64,000 nt of DNA from Cellulomonas dongxiuzhuiae (lineage in GTDB: Bacteria > Actinomycetota > Actinomycetes > Actinomycetales > Cellulomonadaceae), in assembly GCF_018623035.1 (NCBI RefSeq), contig NZ_CP076023.1, positions 1,798,001 to 1,862,000 of the forward strand. The letters run 5' to 3'. Under the pieces are notes generated by a model. It searched no databases. It was not told the origin of the DNA and worked only from the letters and a program-made list of their open reading frames with translations. Positions within the stretch are counted from its first letter, which is position 1, and each line of letters starts with the position of its first letter. Shown here in pieces: positions 9,319 to 20,311 of the stretch. Position numbers and translations under genes: made by a program.

Positions 9319-10506
9319 ATGAGAGTCTCCCTGCGCCGCCGCACGCCCGCGACCGATGACGCCGAGGTCGTCGGGCCCGCCCGCGTCGACCCCCGTACCA
9401 AGGGCCTGACCAAGCGGCTGAAGCCCGGTGACATCGCCGTGATCGACCATCTCGACCTCGACCGGGTGTCGGCTGAGGCCCTGGTCGCGTGCCGGCCCGC
9501 CGCGGTTCTCAACGCGGCCCGCTCCACGTCGGGCAGGTACCCGAACCTCGGGCCCGAGATCCTCGTGGACGCCGGGATCCCGCTCGTCGACGACCTCGGC
9601 CCCGACGTGATGGGGCTGACTGAGGGACACGTCCTGCGGGTCGTCGACGGCGCGGTCTTCGACGGCGAGACCCTCGTCGCCGAGGGCGTCGCGCAGACGG
9701 CCGAGAGCGTGGCGGCGACGATGGCGGAGGCGCGCGAGGGGCTGTCCGTGCAGCTCGAGTCCTTCGCGGCGAACACGATGGACTACCTGCGGCGCGAGCG
9801 TGAGCTGCTGCTGGACGGTGTCGGCGTGCCCGACATCGACACGCGTATCGACGGCCGCCAGGTGCTGATCGTCGTGCGCGGGTACCACTACAAGGACGAC
9901 CTGGTCACGCTGCGCCCGTACATCCGCGAGTACCGGCCGGTGCTCATCGGTGTGGACGGCGGCGCGGACGCGATCCTCGAGGCCGGGTGGCGCCCGGACA
10001 TGATCGTCGGTGACATGGACTCCGTGTCCGACCGCGCGCTGCAGTGCGGTGCCGAGGTCGTCGTCCACGCGTACCGCGACGGGCGCGCGCCGGGCATCGC
10101 CCGCGTCGAGCAGCTCGGGGTCCCGCACGTCGTGTTCCCGGCGACGGGCACCAGCGAGGACGTCGCGATGCTGCTGGCCGACGACAAGGGCGCCGAGCTC
10201 ATCGTCGCCGTGGGGACGCACGCCACCCTGATCGAGTTCCTCGACAAGGGCCGCTCGGGCATGGCGAGCACGTTCCTCACGCGGCTGCGGGTCGGCGGCA
10301 AGCTCGTCGACGCCAAGGGCGTGTCCCAGCTCTACCAGCACCGGATCTCGAACATGCAGCTCACGCTGCTGTCCCTCGCGGGGCTCCTCGCGCTCGGTGT
10401 GGCGCTCGCCTCGACCACCGCGGGTCAGACCCTGTTCGGCCTGTTCGGGGCCCGCGTCGACGACCTCGTCTCCTGGGTGAGCGCACTGTTCGGCGGATCG
10501 CCGTGA
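9319..10506 (+). CDS. steA: Cytokinetic ring protein SteA-like
   Basis: 395 aa. Strong resemblance to the actinobacterial SteA/Rv1697 family: N-terminal RVDPRTKGLTKRLKPGDIAVIDH and a thiamine-pyrophosphokinase-like fold with GVDGGADAILEAGWRPDMIVGDMDSVSD, then a single hydrophobic segment near 347-372 (LTLLSLAGLLALGVALA). In Corynebacterium SteA acts with SteB at the division septum in cell-envelope assembly. Despite the TPK-like fold, a thiamine role is not expected. It starts 6 nt after recN and precedes steB. Confidence 0.9.
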   Translation: MRVSLRRRTPATDDAEVVGPARVDPRTKGLTKRLKPGDIAVIDHLDLDRVSAEALVACRPAAVLNAARSTSGRYPNLGPEILVDAGIPLVDDLGPDVMGLTEGHVLRVVDGAVFDGETLVAEGVAQTAESVAATMAEAREGLSVQLESFAANTMDYLRRERELLLDGVGVPDIDTRIDGRQVLIVVRGYHYKDDLVTLRPYIREYRPVLIGVDGGADAILEAGWRPDMIVGDMDSVSDRALQCGAEVVVHAYRDGRAPGIARVEQLGVPHVVFPATGTSEDVAMLLADDKGAELIVAVGTHATLIEFLDKGRSGMASTFLTRLRVGGKLVDAKGVSQLYQHRISNMQLTLLSLAGLLALGVALASTTAGQTLFGLFGARVDDLVSWVSALFGGSP

Positions 10507-10576
10507 CGACCCCCGCCCGCCCCCTGTTCGCACGTCCCGCCGCGACCCGTCGCGCACCCGATCGAGAGCTCACCCT

Positions 10577-11641
10577 GTGATCGACTTCCGGTACCACATC
10601 GTCTCGCTCATCTCCGTGTTCCTCGCGCTCGCCGTCGGGATCGCGCTCGGCGCCGGCCCGTTGAAGGAGACCATCGGCGACACGCTGACGGGTCAGGTCC
10701 AGGCGCTGCGTGACGAGAAGGAGGGCCTGCGCACCCAGCTCGACGAGACCGGGGGCGACCTGGCCGCCGAGGAGGCCTTCGTGTCCGCGTCCGGCGAGCG
10801 CCTGCTCGCCGGGACGCTGACCGACCGTCGCGTGGCGCTCGTGCTGATCGGCGAGGTGCCCGAGGAGCAGGTCACCGCCCTCACCGAGCGGTTCGGCCAG
10901 GCGGGGGCGACCGTGTCGGCCACGGCGACCGTCAACGACACGTGGACCGACCCCGCGCTCGCGACGTACCGCCGCACGCTCGCGGGCACGCTGGTGTCGT
11001 ACCTCGACGAGCCGCCCGCGTCGGACGCCGGCACCGACACCGAGCTGGCCGAGGCGCTGGTCGCCGGGCTGGTCGGTGGGGACTCGGCCTCACCCGACGC
11101 GCTGTCCGAGAACGCGTCGTCGCTCCTCGACGTGCTCGCCGAGGGGGACCAGGCGCTCGTGACGTTCGCCGAGGACGTCACGCAGCCGGCCGACGCCGTC
11201 GTGCTCGTCGCGGGTGCCGCGCCGGAGGCGACCGGACCGTCCGCGACGGCCGAGGAGACCCCTGACGACCTCGGCCCGCAGCTCGCGCTCGTCGCCGCCG
11301 CCGAGCGGTTGGCGCAGGGCGTCGTCGTCGCCGGTGCAGCGCCGTCGGACGACGCGCTCGTGGCCGCCGTGCGCGGCGACGACGAGCTCGCCGACGCCAC
11401 GACCGTCTCCGACACGACCACCGTGAGCGGCCAGGTCACCGTGCCCCTCGCGCTCGCCGCCGACATCGGCCAGCAGCCCGGGCACTACGGCTACGGGGAC
11501 GACCTGACCGTCCTGCCGCCGGCCGTCCAGCTGCCGCCGGTCGACCGCAGCCCCGCGCTGCCCGACGCCGGAGGCGGCGCCGGTGACGTCCCGGACTCCA
11601 CGCAGGACGCCGGTGACACCACGTCGGGTGGTGAGGGGTGA
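10577..11641 (+). CDS. steB: SteB/MctB-like envelope protein
   Basis: 354 aa. The N-terminus DFRYHIVSLISVFLALAVGIALG is the hallmark of the SteB/Rv1698 family: one membrane anchor, a short coiled-coil (LTGQVQALRDEKEGLRTQ), then a large extracytoplasmic domain and a Pro/Gly/Asp-rich tail. The family is called a copper transporter (MctB) in mycobacteria and the SteA partner at the septum in Corynebacterium. With steA directly upstream the division role is the better guess. GTG 10577 follows steA by 70 nt. Confidence 0.88.
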   Translation: MIDFRYHIVSLISVFLALAVGIALGAGPLKETIGDTLTGQVQALRDEKEGLRTQLDETGGDLAAEEAFVSASGERLLAGTLTDRRVALVLIGEVPEEQVTALTERFGQAGATVSATATVNDTWTDPALATYRRTLAGTLVSYLDEPPASDAGTDTELAEALVAGLVGGDSASPDALSENASSLLDVLAEGDQALVTFAEDVTQPADAVVLVAGAAPEATGPSATAEETPDDLGPQLALVAAAERLAQGVVVAGAAPSDDALVAAVRGDDELADATTVSDTTTVSGQVTVPLALAADIGQQPGHYGYGDDLTVLPPAVQLPPVDRSPALPDAGGGAGDVPDSTQDAGDTTSGGEG

Positions 11642-12525
11642 GCGCGCCGCGTCGCCTCCTGCCGGCCGTGGTCGCGGGCGTCGCGACCGCGGTGGTGCGC
11701 GGCGGCCTCGACTGGCAGCCTCCCGGCGGCGCCGCGACGTGGACGCGCACCAACCACCGGGGTGAGCCCGTGAGCCTCCTGGAGGGCCCCGCCGTGGCGG
11801 CCGGCGTGCTCGCGGGCGCCCTGGTCGGTGGCGGCGCACGCGCGACCCTCGCGACCGCGGTCGCGGCACTCGGCGGCGGGGCGTTCGGGCTGGTCGATGA
11901 CCTTCGGGAGGACTCGGCCACGCGGACCAAGGGCCTGCGCGGGCACCTGGGAGCGCTCGCACGTGGGCGCGTCACGACCGGCGGCCTCAAGGTCCTCGGC
12001 ATCGGCGCGAGCGCGCTCGTGGCGGCTGCCGTCGCCCCGCCCGGGGGCGGGGCCGCGTCGAAGCCGCTCGCGCGGACCGCCGACACCCTCGCGTCGGCGG
12101 CGCTCGTCGCGGGTGCCGCCAACCTGCTCAACCTCCTCGACCTGCGTCCCGGGCGCGCGCTGAAGGCCGCCTCGCTGGCCGCTGCGCCCCTGGTCGGCAC
12201 GGCGGGCGGTGCCGCCGCCTGCGCCGTGCTCGGCGCCGCCTCGACGGCCGTGGAGGCGGACCTCGCGGAGACCGACATGCTCGGTGACGCGGGTGCCAAC
12301 GCCGTCGGTGCGGTCCTGGGCACGGCGGTGGTGCTGGGCGCGCCCCGTCCCGTGCGGCTGGCCGTCCTCGGCGTCGTGGTGGCGCTGACGCTCGTGAGCG
12401 AGCGCGTGAGCTTCACGCGGGTCATCGAGCGCACGCCCGTGCTGCGCGAGGTCGACGCGTGGGGCCGGCGCCCGGTGTCCTCGCCCGCGACCGGTGCCGC
12501 CGCAGGCGGACCCCTCCCGTCATGA
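11638..12525 (+). CDS. MraY/WecA-like membrane glycosyl-1-phosphate transferase, divergent
   Basis: 295 aa polytopic membrane protein. It retains parts of the UDP-sugar:polyprenyl-phosphate transferase fold: TNHRGEPVSLLEG, GLVDDL (the paired Asp of MraY) followed by KGLRGHLGALARG, NLLNLLDLRPGRALK in place of the NxxDGxDGL loop, and DMLGDAGANAVG. The C-terminal HHH motif of MraY is not visible; the tail reads ERTPVLREVDAWGRRP. It is therefore a divergent paralogue, probably making or binding a lipid-linked envelope precursor. It overlaps steB (GTGA) and murJ (ATGA). Substrate unknown. Confidence 0.72.
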   Translation: MSAPRRLLPAVVAGVATAVVRGGLDWQPPGGAATWTRTNHRGEPVSLLEGPAVAAGVLAGALVGGGARATLATAVAALGGGAFGLVDDLREDSATRTKGLRGHLGALARGRVTTGGLKVLGIGASALVAAAVAPPGGGAASKPLARTADTLASAALVAGAANLLNLLDLRPGRALKAASLAAAPLVGTAGGAAACAVLGAASTAVEADLAETDMLGDAGANAVGAVLGTAVVLGAPRPVRLAVLGVVVALTLVSERVSFTRVIERTPVLREVDAWGRRPVSSPATGAAAGGPLPS

Positions 12526-14168
12526 GCGCCGGGGTGCGTCGCGCGCTCCAGGGTCTGGTGGGCGCTGCTGCGATGATCGCGGCGATCACCGTCGTCAGCC
12601 GCGTGCTGGGCCTCGTGCGCACGATCGTGCAGGCGTCCACGGTGGGGACGGAGGCGATCAACGACGCCTACAGCGCGGCGAACCTGCTGCCGAACGTCCT
12701 GTTCGAGATCGCCGCCGGCGGCGCCCTCGCGGGAGCGGTGATACCGCTGCTGGCCGCGCCGGTGGCGCGGGCCGACCGCGACCAGGTCGCGCGCGTGGTG
12801 TCCGCGGCGCTCGGGTGGGTCCTGCTCGTGCTGCTGCCCGTCGGTGTGCTGCTGGCGGCGCTGAGCGGCGTGGTGGGCTCCTACGCGGGCGACGACCCCG
12901 TCATGGCGTCGACGGTCCGGTTCTTCGTTCTCGTCTTCGCCGTCCAGGTCCCCGTCTACGGGGTCACGGTGCTGCTGTACGGCGTCCTGCAGGCCCACAA
13001 GCGGTTCTTCTGGCCCGCCTTCGCGCCGGTGCTCAACTCCGTCGTGCTCATCGCCACCTTCGCCGTCTACGGCGCCATGGCGGACGGCGAGACGAGCGAC
13101 CCCACGGCGCTGGCGGCCGGCGCGCTGGACGTGCTCGCCTGGGGCACCACGGCCGGCGTGGTCGCCATGTGCCTGCCCGTGATCGGGCCCGTGCGGCGCC
13201 TGGGCGTCCGCCTCACGCCCACGCTGCGGTTCCCCGGGGACGCCGCCACGCGGTTCCGTGCGCTGGCGCTCGCGGGCGTCGGGTCGGTCGCCGCGCAGCA
13301 GGTGTCGGTGCTCGTCGTGTGGCTCATGGCGAACGGCCTGCTCCCGCACGACGGCCGCGGTTTCTCCGCCGTCGTGTACTCCCAGCAGATCTACCTGCTG
13401 CCCTACGCCGTCCTGGTCGTCCCCCTGGCGACGTCCACGTTCCCCCGCGTGGCGGCCTACGCGGCCGCCGGCGACGCCGTCCGGTTCGCACGCATGTCGG
13501 CCGTGACGACGCGAGCGGTGCTCGCGGTCGGCGCGCTCGGGGGCGCTGCCGTGCTGGCCGCCGCTGCAGCCGTGGCGACCGTGTTCGCACGCGTCTCGCC
13601 CGGCGCGGACGGGGTGATCGGGGCCATGACCGTGCTGCTCACCTGGATGGCTCCGGGCGTGGTCGGGCTCGCCGTGATGTTCCACGTCTCGCGGACCCTC
13701 TACGCGGTCGAGCGACCGCGTGCCGCCGTGGCGGCGAACGTCGTCGGGTGGGGGAGCGTCGCGGTGCTGGCGCCGGTACTGCTCCTCGTGACGGGCACGG
13801 ACGGGTCGGCCGTGCTGCGGGCGATCGGGCTCGCGACGTCGCTGGGGATGACGGCGGGCGGGATCGCGGCCGTCGTCGTGCTGCGGCGGGCTGCGGGCAC
13901 CGCCGCGCTGTCGGGGATGCTGCGCACCGCGGTGGTCGCGCTGGTGGCCGCGGGCGCAGGGGCGGTCGCCGGCCGTGCGGTCGCCTCGACCGTCCTGGAC
14001 CTGGTGGGCGACGACGTGTGGAGCGCGACCGGTGCCGCGGCCGGCGCGGCGGTGGTGGCGGCGACCGTCGTCGCGGCCGCCGTCATGGTCCTCGACCCCG
14101 GCACCCTGCGGGGCGTCGTCGCGGTCGAGCCGGCACCCGTGCCGCCCACCGGCGGCGTACGTCGCTGA
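12522..14168 (+). CDS. murJ: MurJ/MviN family lipid II flippase-like protein
   Basis: 548 aa, with about 14 hydrophobic segments typical of the MOP/MviN exporter superfamily. The N-terminal helix reads AITVVSRVLGLVRTIVQAS, then the family-typical DAYSAANLLPNVLFEIAAGGALAGAVIPLL. MurJ flips lipid II across the membrane for peptidoglycan synthesis. ATG 12522 overlaps the preceding stop. Lying directly after a MraY-like protein and steAB, it may serve a dedicated lipid-linked precursor. The genome may hold another MurJ; this cannot be judged from the window. Confidence 0.9.
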   Translation: MSAGVRRALQGLVGAAAMIAAITVVSRVLGLVRTIVQASTVGTEAINDAYSAANLLPNVLFEIAAGGALAGAVIPLLAAPVARADRDQVARVVSAALGWVLLVLLPVGVLLAALSGVVGSYAGDDPVMASTVRFFVLVFAVQVPVYGVTVLLYGVLQAHKRFFWPAFAPVLNSVVLIATFAVYGAMADGETSDPTALAAGALDVLAWGTTAGVVAMCLPVIGPVRRLGVRLTPTLRFPGDAATRFRALALAGVGSVAAQQVSVLVVWLMANGLLPHDGRGFSAVVYSQQIYLLPYAVLVVPLATSTFPRVAAYAAAGDAVRFARMSAVTTRAVLAVGALGGAAVLAAAAAVATVFARVSPGADGVIGAMTVLLTWMAPGVVGLAVMFHVSRTLYAVERPRAAVAANVVGWGSVAVLAPVLLLVTGTDGSAVLRAIGLATSLGMTAGGIAAVVVLRRAAGTAALSGMLRTAVVALVAAGAGAVAGRAVASTVLDLVGDDVWSATGAAAGAAVVAATVVAAAVMVLDPGTLRGVVAVEPAPVPPTGGVRR

Positions 14169-14223
14169 CACCCGGATCGGCGCGTCGGGCGGGCCGCCGG
14201 ACGTGGGTGGGCCCGACGTCGGG

Positions 14224-14229
14224 TAGCGT
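14224..14229 (+). promoter_or_regulatory. Candidate -10 of a leaderless pyrG promoter
   Basis: TAGCGT is followed by 8 nt and then GTG 14238, so transcription would begin at or next to the start codon. No convincing -35 box is seen. Confidence 0.6.
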
Positions 14230-14237
14230 GGAAGCCC

Positions 14238-15901
<1,664 letters not shown>

Positions 15902-15905
<4 letters not shown>

Positions 15906-16510
15906 GCGACGTGCCGCTCGTCGACGTCCCGTGCGAGCGGGACGTCGTGGAGCACCGACTGCTGCACGACGGGCGGGTGTGGGACCTGGTGTCCGACACG
16001 GTGCGTCTCGACGACGGCGAGGTCGTGCGTGAGTACGTCGACCACCCCGGGGCCGTCGCGGTGATCGCGCTCGACGACGACGACCGCGTGCTGCTGCTCT
16101 CGCAGTACCGGCACCCGGTGCGGCACGTCCTGTGGGAGCCGTCGGCCGGGCTGCTCGACGTCGAGAACGAGGACCTCGTCGCTGCCGCGGCACGCGAGCT
16201 CGCCGAGGAGGCCGACCTCGTCGCCGGCCGGTGGTGGCGCCTCGTGGAGTACTTCAGCTCGCCCGGTGGCTCGGACGAGCGCATCACGGTGTTCCTCGCG
16301 CGCGACCTCACGCCCGTGCCGGACGACGAGCGGTACGAGCGCGGCGAGGAGGAGGCGGCGATGGTGCCCGTGTGGGTGCCGCTCGACGACGCCGTGGCCG
16401 GCGTCCTGGCGGGGCGCCTGCACAGCCCGACCACCGTGACGGGCGTGCTCGCCGCGGCAGCCGCACGCGCGGCCGGCTGGGCCAACCTCACCGAGGTCAC
16501 GCCTGCCTGA
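15902..16510 (+). CDS. Nudix hydrolase, probable ADP-ribose pyrophosphatase
   Basis: 202 aa. The Nudix helix reads [22 protein letters not shown], with the expected E and REL..EE spacing, although one extra residue separates the Gly from the first Glu and the last Gly position is Ala, as in actinobacterial ADP-ribose pyrophosphatases. [19 protein letters not shown] upstream is typical of the ADPRase subgroup. It is coupled to pyrG by a GTGA overlap, as Rv1700 is to Rv1699. The substrate is inferred from these similarities. Confidence 0.9.
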
Positions 16511-16530
16511 CGGCCGCGTTCCCGCCTGAC

Positions 16531-16567
16531 GGGCGAGCCCGGGACCCGAGCGGTCCCGGGCTCGCCC
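16531..16567. terminator. Bidirectional terminator between the Nudix gene and ctaA
   Basis: A perfect inverted repeat with 16-bp arms (16531-16546 and 16552-16567, loop cgagc) sits between two converging genes. It could end transcription from both sides, although it lacks a long T tract. Confidence 0.85.
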
Positions 16568-16570
16568 CGC

Positions 16571-17647
16571 TCAAGCGGCGCGGCGGCGCAGCGTGCCGAG
16601 GAAGAACGCGGTCGCGGCGATCAGCAGGCCGGCTCCGAGCATGTGCAGGTTGACCAGCGCGATCGGCAGCCCCGTGAACAGCTGCACGTACCCGATGAGC
16701 CCCTGGCCGAGGGTGACGCCGAGGAGCACGAGGCCCGAGCGCAGCGCGTGGGACGCACCGAGCGTCGTCACCGAGGCGCCGACCGGGGCGATGCCCCGCG
16801 CGGGCTGCGCGCGACCGTCGGCACGCTCGTACGCCGGTCCCGCGGTCACGGCCCGACGTGCGCGGGCCAGCAGCAGCAGGATCACGGCGAGGGTCCCCAC
16901 GAACGCCCACACGGACAGCGCGTGCACCCGGGCCATCGCGTACGGGTCGACGGCGAACCGGTAGCCGACCTCCTCGTCGCCCGAGTGCGGACCTGCCCCC
17001 GTCACGACGACACCCAGTGCGACGACCACCGCGCCGAGGACCGCGAGCCCGCGCGCCAGCGTGCGGACGCGTTCGTCGACGACCGGCACCACTGGCCCGT
17101 CGCCCTCACGCCTGCGGACGACCAGCCACGCGGAGACGGCGATGAGCGCCGCGGAGATGAGGAAGTGCGACCCGACGATCGCCGGGTGCAGGTCGACGAG
17201 CACGGTGATCCCGCCGACGACGGCCTGCACGACGACGCCCACGAGCGGCGCCCAGGCGAGCCTGCGGTAGGACGGCGAGCGGGACCGGTCGAGCCCCGCG
17301 AGCAGCGCGACGGCGAGCGCCAGGACGAGGAGGACCCCCGTCAGGGTGCGATTCCCGAACTCGATGAGCGGGTGGATCGTCATCTCGGCGTGGAACTCGG
17401 GCGTGAACCGGCCCGGCTCGCAGTACGGCCAGTCCGAGCAGCCGAGGCCGGACCCGGTCAGTCGCACCGCACCCCCGGTCACGACGATGCCGATCTGCGC
17501 CACGAGGTTCGCCACGACCGCCGGCCTCGTCCACCGCGGGCGGAGGCGGTCGAGCAGGTCCGTGCCTCGGGCGACGACGGAGCGGCGCCCGCCGGGCGGG
17601 AGCTCGCTCCGGGACGTGGGGTCGGGGGAGGGCAAGGTGCCGGTCAC
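16571..17647 (-). CDS. ctaA: Heme A synthase (COX15/CtaA)
   Basis: 358 aa integral membrane protein with about eight transmembrane segments, converting heme O to heme A for aa3-type oxidases. Conserved sites include TGGAVRLTGSGLGCSDWPYC with the extracellular cysteine pair, EMTIHPLIEFGNRT and later histidines in GSHFLIS, RVHALSVWAF and LVNLHMLGAG. GTG 17647 is preferred to the longer frame from 17689 because a -10 hexamer lies 7 nt upstream. With SURF1 encoded at 35 kb it supports an aa3 cytochrome oxidase in this organism. Confidence 0.94.
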   Translation of the reverse strand: MTGTLPSPDPTSRSELPPGGRRSVVARGTDLLDRLRPRWTRPAVVANLVAQIGIVVTGGAVRLTGSGLGCSDWPYCEPGRFTPEFHAEMTIHPLIEFGNRTLTGVLLVLALAVALLAGLDRSRSPSYRRLAWAPLVGVVVQAVVGGITVLVDLHPAIVGSHFLISAALIAVSAWLVVRRREGDGPVVPVVDERVRTLARGLAVLGAVVVALGVVVTGAGPHSGDEEVGYRFAVDPYAMARVHALSVWAFVGTLAVILLLLARARRAVTAGPAYERADGRAQPARGIAPVGASVTTLGASHALRSGLVLLGVTLGQGLIGYVQLFTGLPIALVNLHMLGAGLLIAATAFFLGTLRRRAA

Positions 17648-17654
17648 GGGGTCC

Positions 17655-17660
17655 AGCGTA
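17655..17660 (-). promoter_or_regulatory. Candidate -10 of a leaderless ctaA promoter
   Basis: On the minus strand TACGCT is followed by 7 nt and GTG 17647. The 106-nt gap up to the ABC permease holds nothing else I recognise. Confidence 0.5.
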
Positions 17661-17753
17661 GGTCGCGCGTGCGACGCTCCGGCCGCCACGAGCGGTCCCG
17701 GGGTGCGGTGTACGTCTCACCGGCCGGGCATCGCGGCCGACGCCCCGAGGCGC

Positions 17754-18530
17754 TCAGTGCCAGCGGAACAGGCGCGCCGCCAGGGCACCCAGCGCCACGG
17801 TCCAGCCCGCGAGCACGAGCACCGGGAGCAGCGGCAGCGCACCGTCGACGAGCGCACCGCGCAGGACGTCGCCGAGCGCACCCGACGGCAACCACGCGGC
17901 GACGGTCGCGAGCGGCCCGGGCAGCTGCTCGGCCGGGACGATCACGCCCCCGCCCAGCGCGAGCACCAGCAGCAGCAGGTTGGCCAGCGCGAGCACGGCC
18001 TCGGCACGCAGCGTGCCGGCCACGAGGAGGGCGAGCGCCGTGAACGCACCCGTCCCGAGCGCGACACCCAGCAGGGCGAGCACGACGCCCACGGGGTCGG
18101 GGCGCCAGCCCAGCGCGAACGCGGCAGCGCCCAGCAGGACCACCTGCACCGCCTCGACGGCCAGGACGCCGAGCACCTTGCCCGCCAGCAGCCCGCCGCG
18201 CCCCAGCGGCGTCGTCGCCATGAGGCGCAGCACCCCGTTGCGTCGGTCGAAGGCCGTGGCGATCGCCTGCGACGTGAAGGACGCCGTCATCACGGCGAGG
18301 GCCAGCACCCCCGGCGTGAGGAAGTCGGCGCGCGAGAGACCGTCGGTGTCGATCTCGACGAACGTGCCCTTCACGAGACCGACGAGTGCGAGCACCGGGA
18401 TGACGACGGCGACGAGCACCTGCTCGCCGTTGCGCAGGATCATGCGCGCCTCGAACGCCGCCTGCGCGAGCACGCGTCGCACGGCGGGGGCGGCCTGCTG
18501 CACGTCCGCGTCCGGGACCGGGGCGGTCAT
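17754..18530 (-). CDS. ABC-2 type transporter permease
   Basis: 258 aa with about six hydrophobic segments in the ABC-2 arrangement: an N-terminal helix ([17 protein letters not shown]), [26 protein letters not shown] as the typical cytosolic loop, and the segment [21 protein letters not shown] before the last helix. It forms an exporter with the ATPase encoded just upstream on the same strand, the start overlapping the ATPase stop (ATGA). The substrate is unknown. A similar ABC pair lies near ctaA and sufR in mycobacteria (Rv1456c-Rv1458c region). Confidence 0.9.
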   Translation of the reverse strand: MTAPVPDADVQQAAPAVRRVLAQAAFEARMILRNGEQVLVAVVIPVLALVGLVKGTFVEIDTDGLSRADFLTPGVLALAVMTASFTSQAIATAFDRRNGVLRLMATTPLGRGGLLAGKVLGVLAVEAVQVVLLGAAAFALGWRPDPVGVVLALLGVALGTGAFTALALLVAGTLRAEAVLALANLLLLVLALGGGVIVPAEQLPGPLATVAAWLPSGALGDVLRGALVDGALPLLPVLVLAGWTVALGALAARLFRWH

Positions 18531-19462
18531 CGCAGGCTCCGGCCGGTGAGGTCGAGGAAGACGTCCTCCAACGTGCGCCGTCCCAGGTCGAGCCGCGTCA
18601 CCAGCACGTCGTGCGCCGCGCACCATGCCGTGACCGCGGCGACGGTCGCCGGATCCACAGCGCCGGTGACGGCGAGCGTCGAGCCGGAACGGCGCTCGAC
18701 CGCGAAACCGGCACCCAGGTGTTCGCGCAGCCCCACAGGGTCGACGTCGCCCGCCGCGTGCACGGCCAGCGTCGCCGCGCCCTGCGGCTCGGCCCCGGCC
18801 GCGAGCAGCTCGGGGACGCTGCCCTGCGCGAGGACCCGGCCGTGGTCGACGACCACGACGTGGTCGGCGAGGTCCTCGGCCTCCTCCATGAGGTGCGTGG
18901 TGAGGATGACGGCGGCGCCGCCGTCGCGCAGCTCGCGCACCAGCTCCCACACGGCGAGCCGGGACTGCGGGTCCATGCCGGCGCTCGGCTCGTCGAGGAA
19001 GACCACGCGCGGACGCCCGACGACCGCCACGGCCAGCGCGAGGCGCTGCCGCTGCCCACCCGACAGGCGGCGCACCGTGGTGCGCGCGAAGGCGCCCAGG
19101 CCGAGCCGGTCGGCGAGCGCGTCGGTGTCCAGCGGAGCCGCGTACATGCGGGCGACGTGGTCCAGCATCTCGCGGGCCCGCACGCCCGTCGGCAGGCCGC
19201 TGTCCTGCAGCATCACGCCGATGACGGGCCGCAGCGCGGCGCCGTCGGCGACCGGGTCGAGCCCCAGGACGCGGACGGTGCCGCCGTCGGGTGCACGCAG
19301 CCCTTCGCAGCACTCGACGGTGGTCGTCTTGCCGGCGCCGTTGGGGCCGAGGACGGCCGTCACGCGACCGGCGGCCGCGGACAGGTCGAGGCCGTCGACG
19401 ACGGCGCGTCCGTCGTACCTCTTGACGAGGCCGCGGACCTCGACGGCGGGGGAGTGCGGCAC
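18527..19462 (-). CDS. ABC transporter ATP-binding protein (drug/daunorubicin type)
   Basis: 311 aa. Walker [11 protein letters not shown]-loop VMLQDSG, signature LSGGQRQRL, Walker [14 protein letters not shown] and H-loop [11 protein letters not shown] are all intact. A C-terminal domain of about 80 residues follows, as in DrrA-like exporters. GTG 19462 is preferred to the first start at 19534 because TAGACT lies 8 nt before it and the product then starts directly before the ABC domain. Partner of the permease gene downstream; cargo unknown. Confidence 0.93.
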   Translation of the reverse strand: MPHSPAVEVRGLVKRYDGRAVVDGLDLSAAAGRVTAVLGPNGAGKTTTVECCEGLRAPDGGTVRVLGLDPVADGAALRPVIGVMLQDSGLPTGVRAREMLDHVARMYAAPLDTDALADRLGLGAFARTTVRRLSGGQRQRLALAVAVVGRPRVVFLDEPSAGMDPQSRLAVWELVRELRDGGAAVILTTHLMEEAEDLADHVVVVDHGRVLAQGSVPELLAAGAEPQGAATLAVHAAGDVDPVGLREHLGAGFAVERRSGSTLAVTGAVDPATVAAVTAWCAAHDVLVTRLDLGRRTLEDVFLDLTGRSLR

Positions 19463-19470
19463 GGGGCGCG

Positions 19471-19476
19471 AGTCTA
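19471..19476 (-). promoter_or_regulatory. Candidate -10 of a leaderless ABC exporter promoter
   Basis: Minus-strand TAGACT lies 8 nt before GTG 19462. It diverges from a + strand TAACCT about 80 nt away. Confidence 0.5.
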
Positions 19477-19554
19477 GGCGCTCGTGCCCGGGGCGTGCTC
19501 CGTGGGAGGTGTCCTGGTCGTGGACACGGCGCACGGCGCGTGCGCGGGCCGCCC

Positions 19555-19560
19555 TAACCT
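19555..19560 (+). promoter_or_regulatory. Candidate -10 for the 212-aa gene
   Basis: TAACCT occurs about 60 nt upstream of GTG 19622, leaving a short leader that carries the ribosome binding site. No clear -35 box is seen. Confidence 0.4.
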
Positions 19561-19621
19561 ACGGCGCGCAGGGGGGTGCGTCCGGATCATCCCCGCGCGT
19601 CCAGACCGGCCGGGAGGCTCC

Positions 19622-20260
19622 GTGGTCACGTACCGCATCGACACGACGACCCTGCGCGAGGTCCCGCTGGACGTGACCGCGACGTGGGAGCACGTGGAGC
19701 TCCTCGAGCGCCGCGGGGTCGACGGTGACGGTGAGCGCGTGGTGTGGCTCCGGATCCTCGGGGCGCTCGCCTCGGCGGAGCAGCTCGCGTGGTCGGACGT
19801 CGCGCGCCACGGTGGCCCCGCGTCGCTCGAGCACGTCCCACGCCCGGGTGGTCACGACGTGCCGGCGGCAACGTGGCGGCCCCTGCTGCGGCTCGCGCAG
19901 GTGCTCCACTGGCGCCACCGGCTCGACGCCGCGGACGTCGTCGTGGACGCGGTCCGCCGTGCTGCGCAGGCCGCGATCGTCCGTCACGACGTCGACGAGG
20001 CGACCCGGCGCGACTGCTCGGCGGTCCTCGCGTTCGCCGACCAGGGGCAGGGCAAGGTGCGTTACGACGCGGGTCGGTGCGTGGAGGCGGTCCACCTGTT
20101 CACGTCGGCGCTCGAGCGCCGCGCCCGCGACGGTGCACCGGCGGACCAGATCGAGTCGAGCCGGATCGCGCTCGCGGCGGCGAGCAGCCGCGCAGCGAGC
20201 ACCGGCGCCGCGCGCAGCGGCGCGGAGCACGACGCCTGGCAGGCCGCCGCCCGGGTGTGA
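19622..20260 (+). CDS. Hypothetical protein upstream of sufR
   Basis: 212 aa, not recognised. Starts VVTYRIDTTTLREVPLDV and is mostly helical by eye after residue 70, with an Ala-rich tail (RIALAAASSRAASTGAA). No signal peptide, membrane segment or metal motif is apparent. GTG 19622 is chosen because GGGAGG lies at 19611-19616; an earlier in-frame start at 19484 lacks such a site and gives an unlikely N-terminus. The helical pairs around LLRLAQVLHWRHRLDAADVVVDAVRRAA and DAGRCVEAVHLFTSALERR recall TPR-like folding, but this is weak. Confidence 0.7.
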   Translation: MVTYRIDTTTLREVPLDVTATWEHVELLERRGVDGDGERVVWLRILGALASAEQLAWSDVARHGGPASLEHVPRPGGHDVPAATWRPLLRLAQVLHWRHRLDAADVVVDAVRRAAQAAIVRHDVDEATRRDCSAVLAFADQGQGKVRYDAGRCVEAVHLFTSALERRARDGAPADQIESSRIALAAASSRAASTGAARSGAEHDAWQAAARV

Positions 20261-20311
20261 CGTGAGGCACGCGGCACGCGCGTGCGGGGGTCCGACGAAG
20301 GTACGCCTTGC

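Noticed and set aside
7021..10557. 1178-aa minus-strand ORF opposite nadK-recN-steA
   Set aside because: It runs antisense through three well-identified genes, and its composition (Arg/His/Gly/Asp) is that of a reverse frame.
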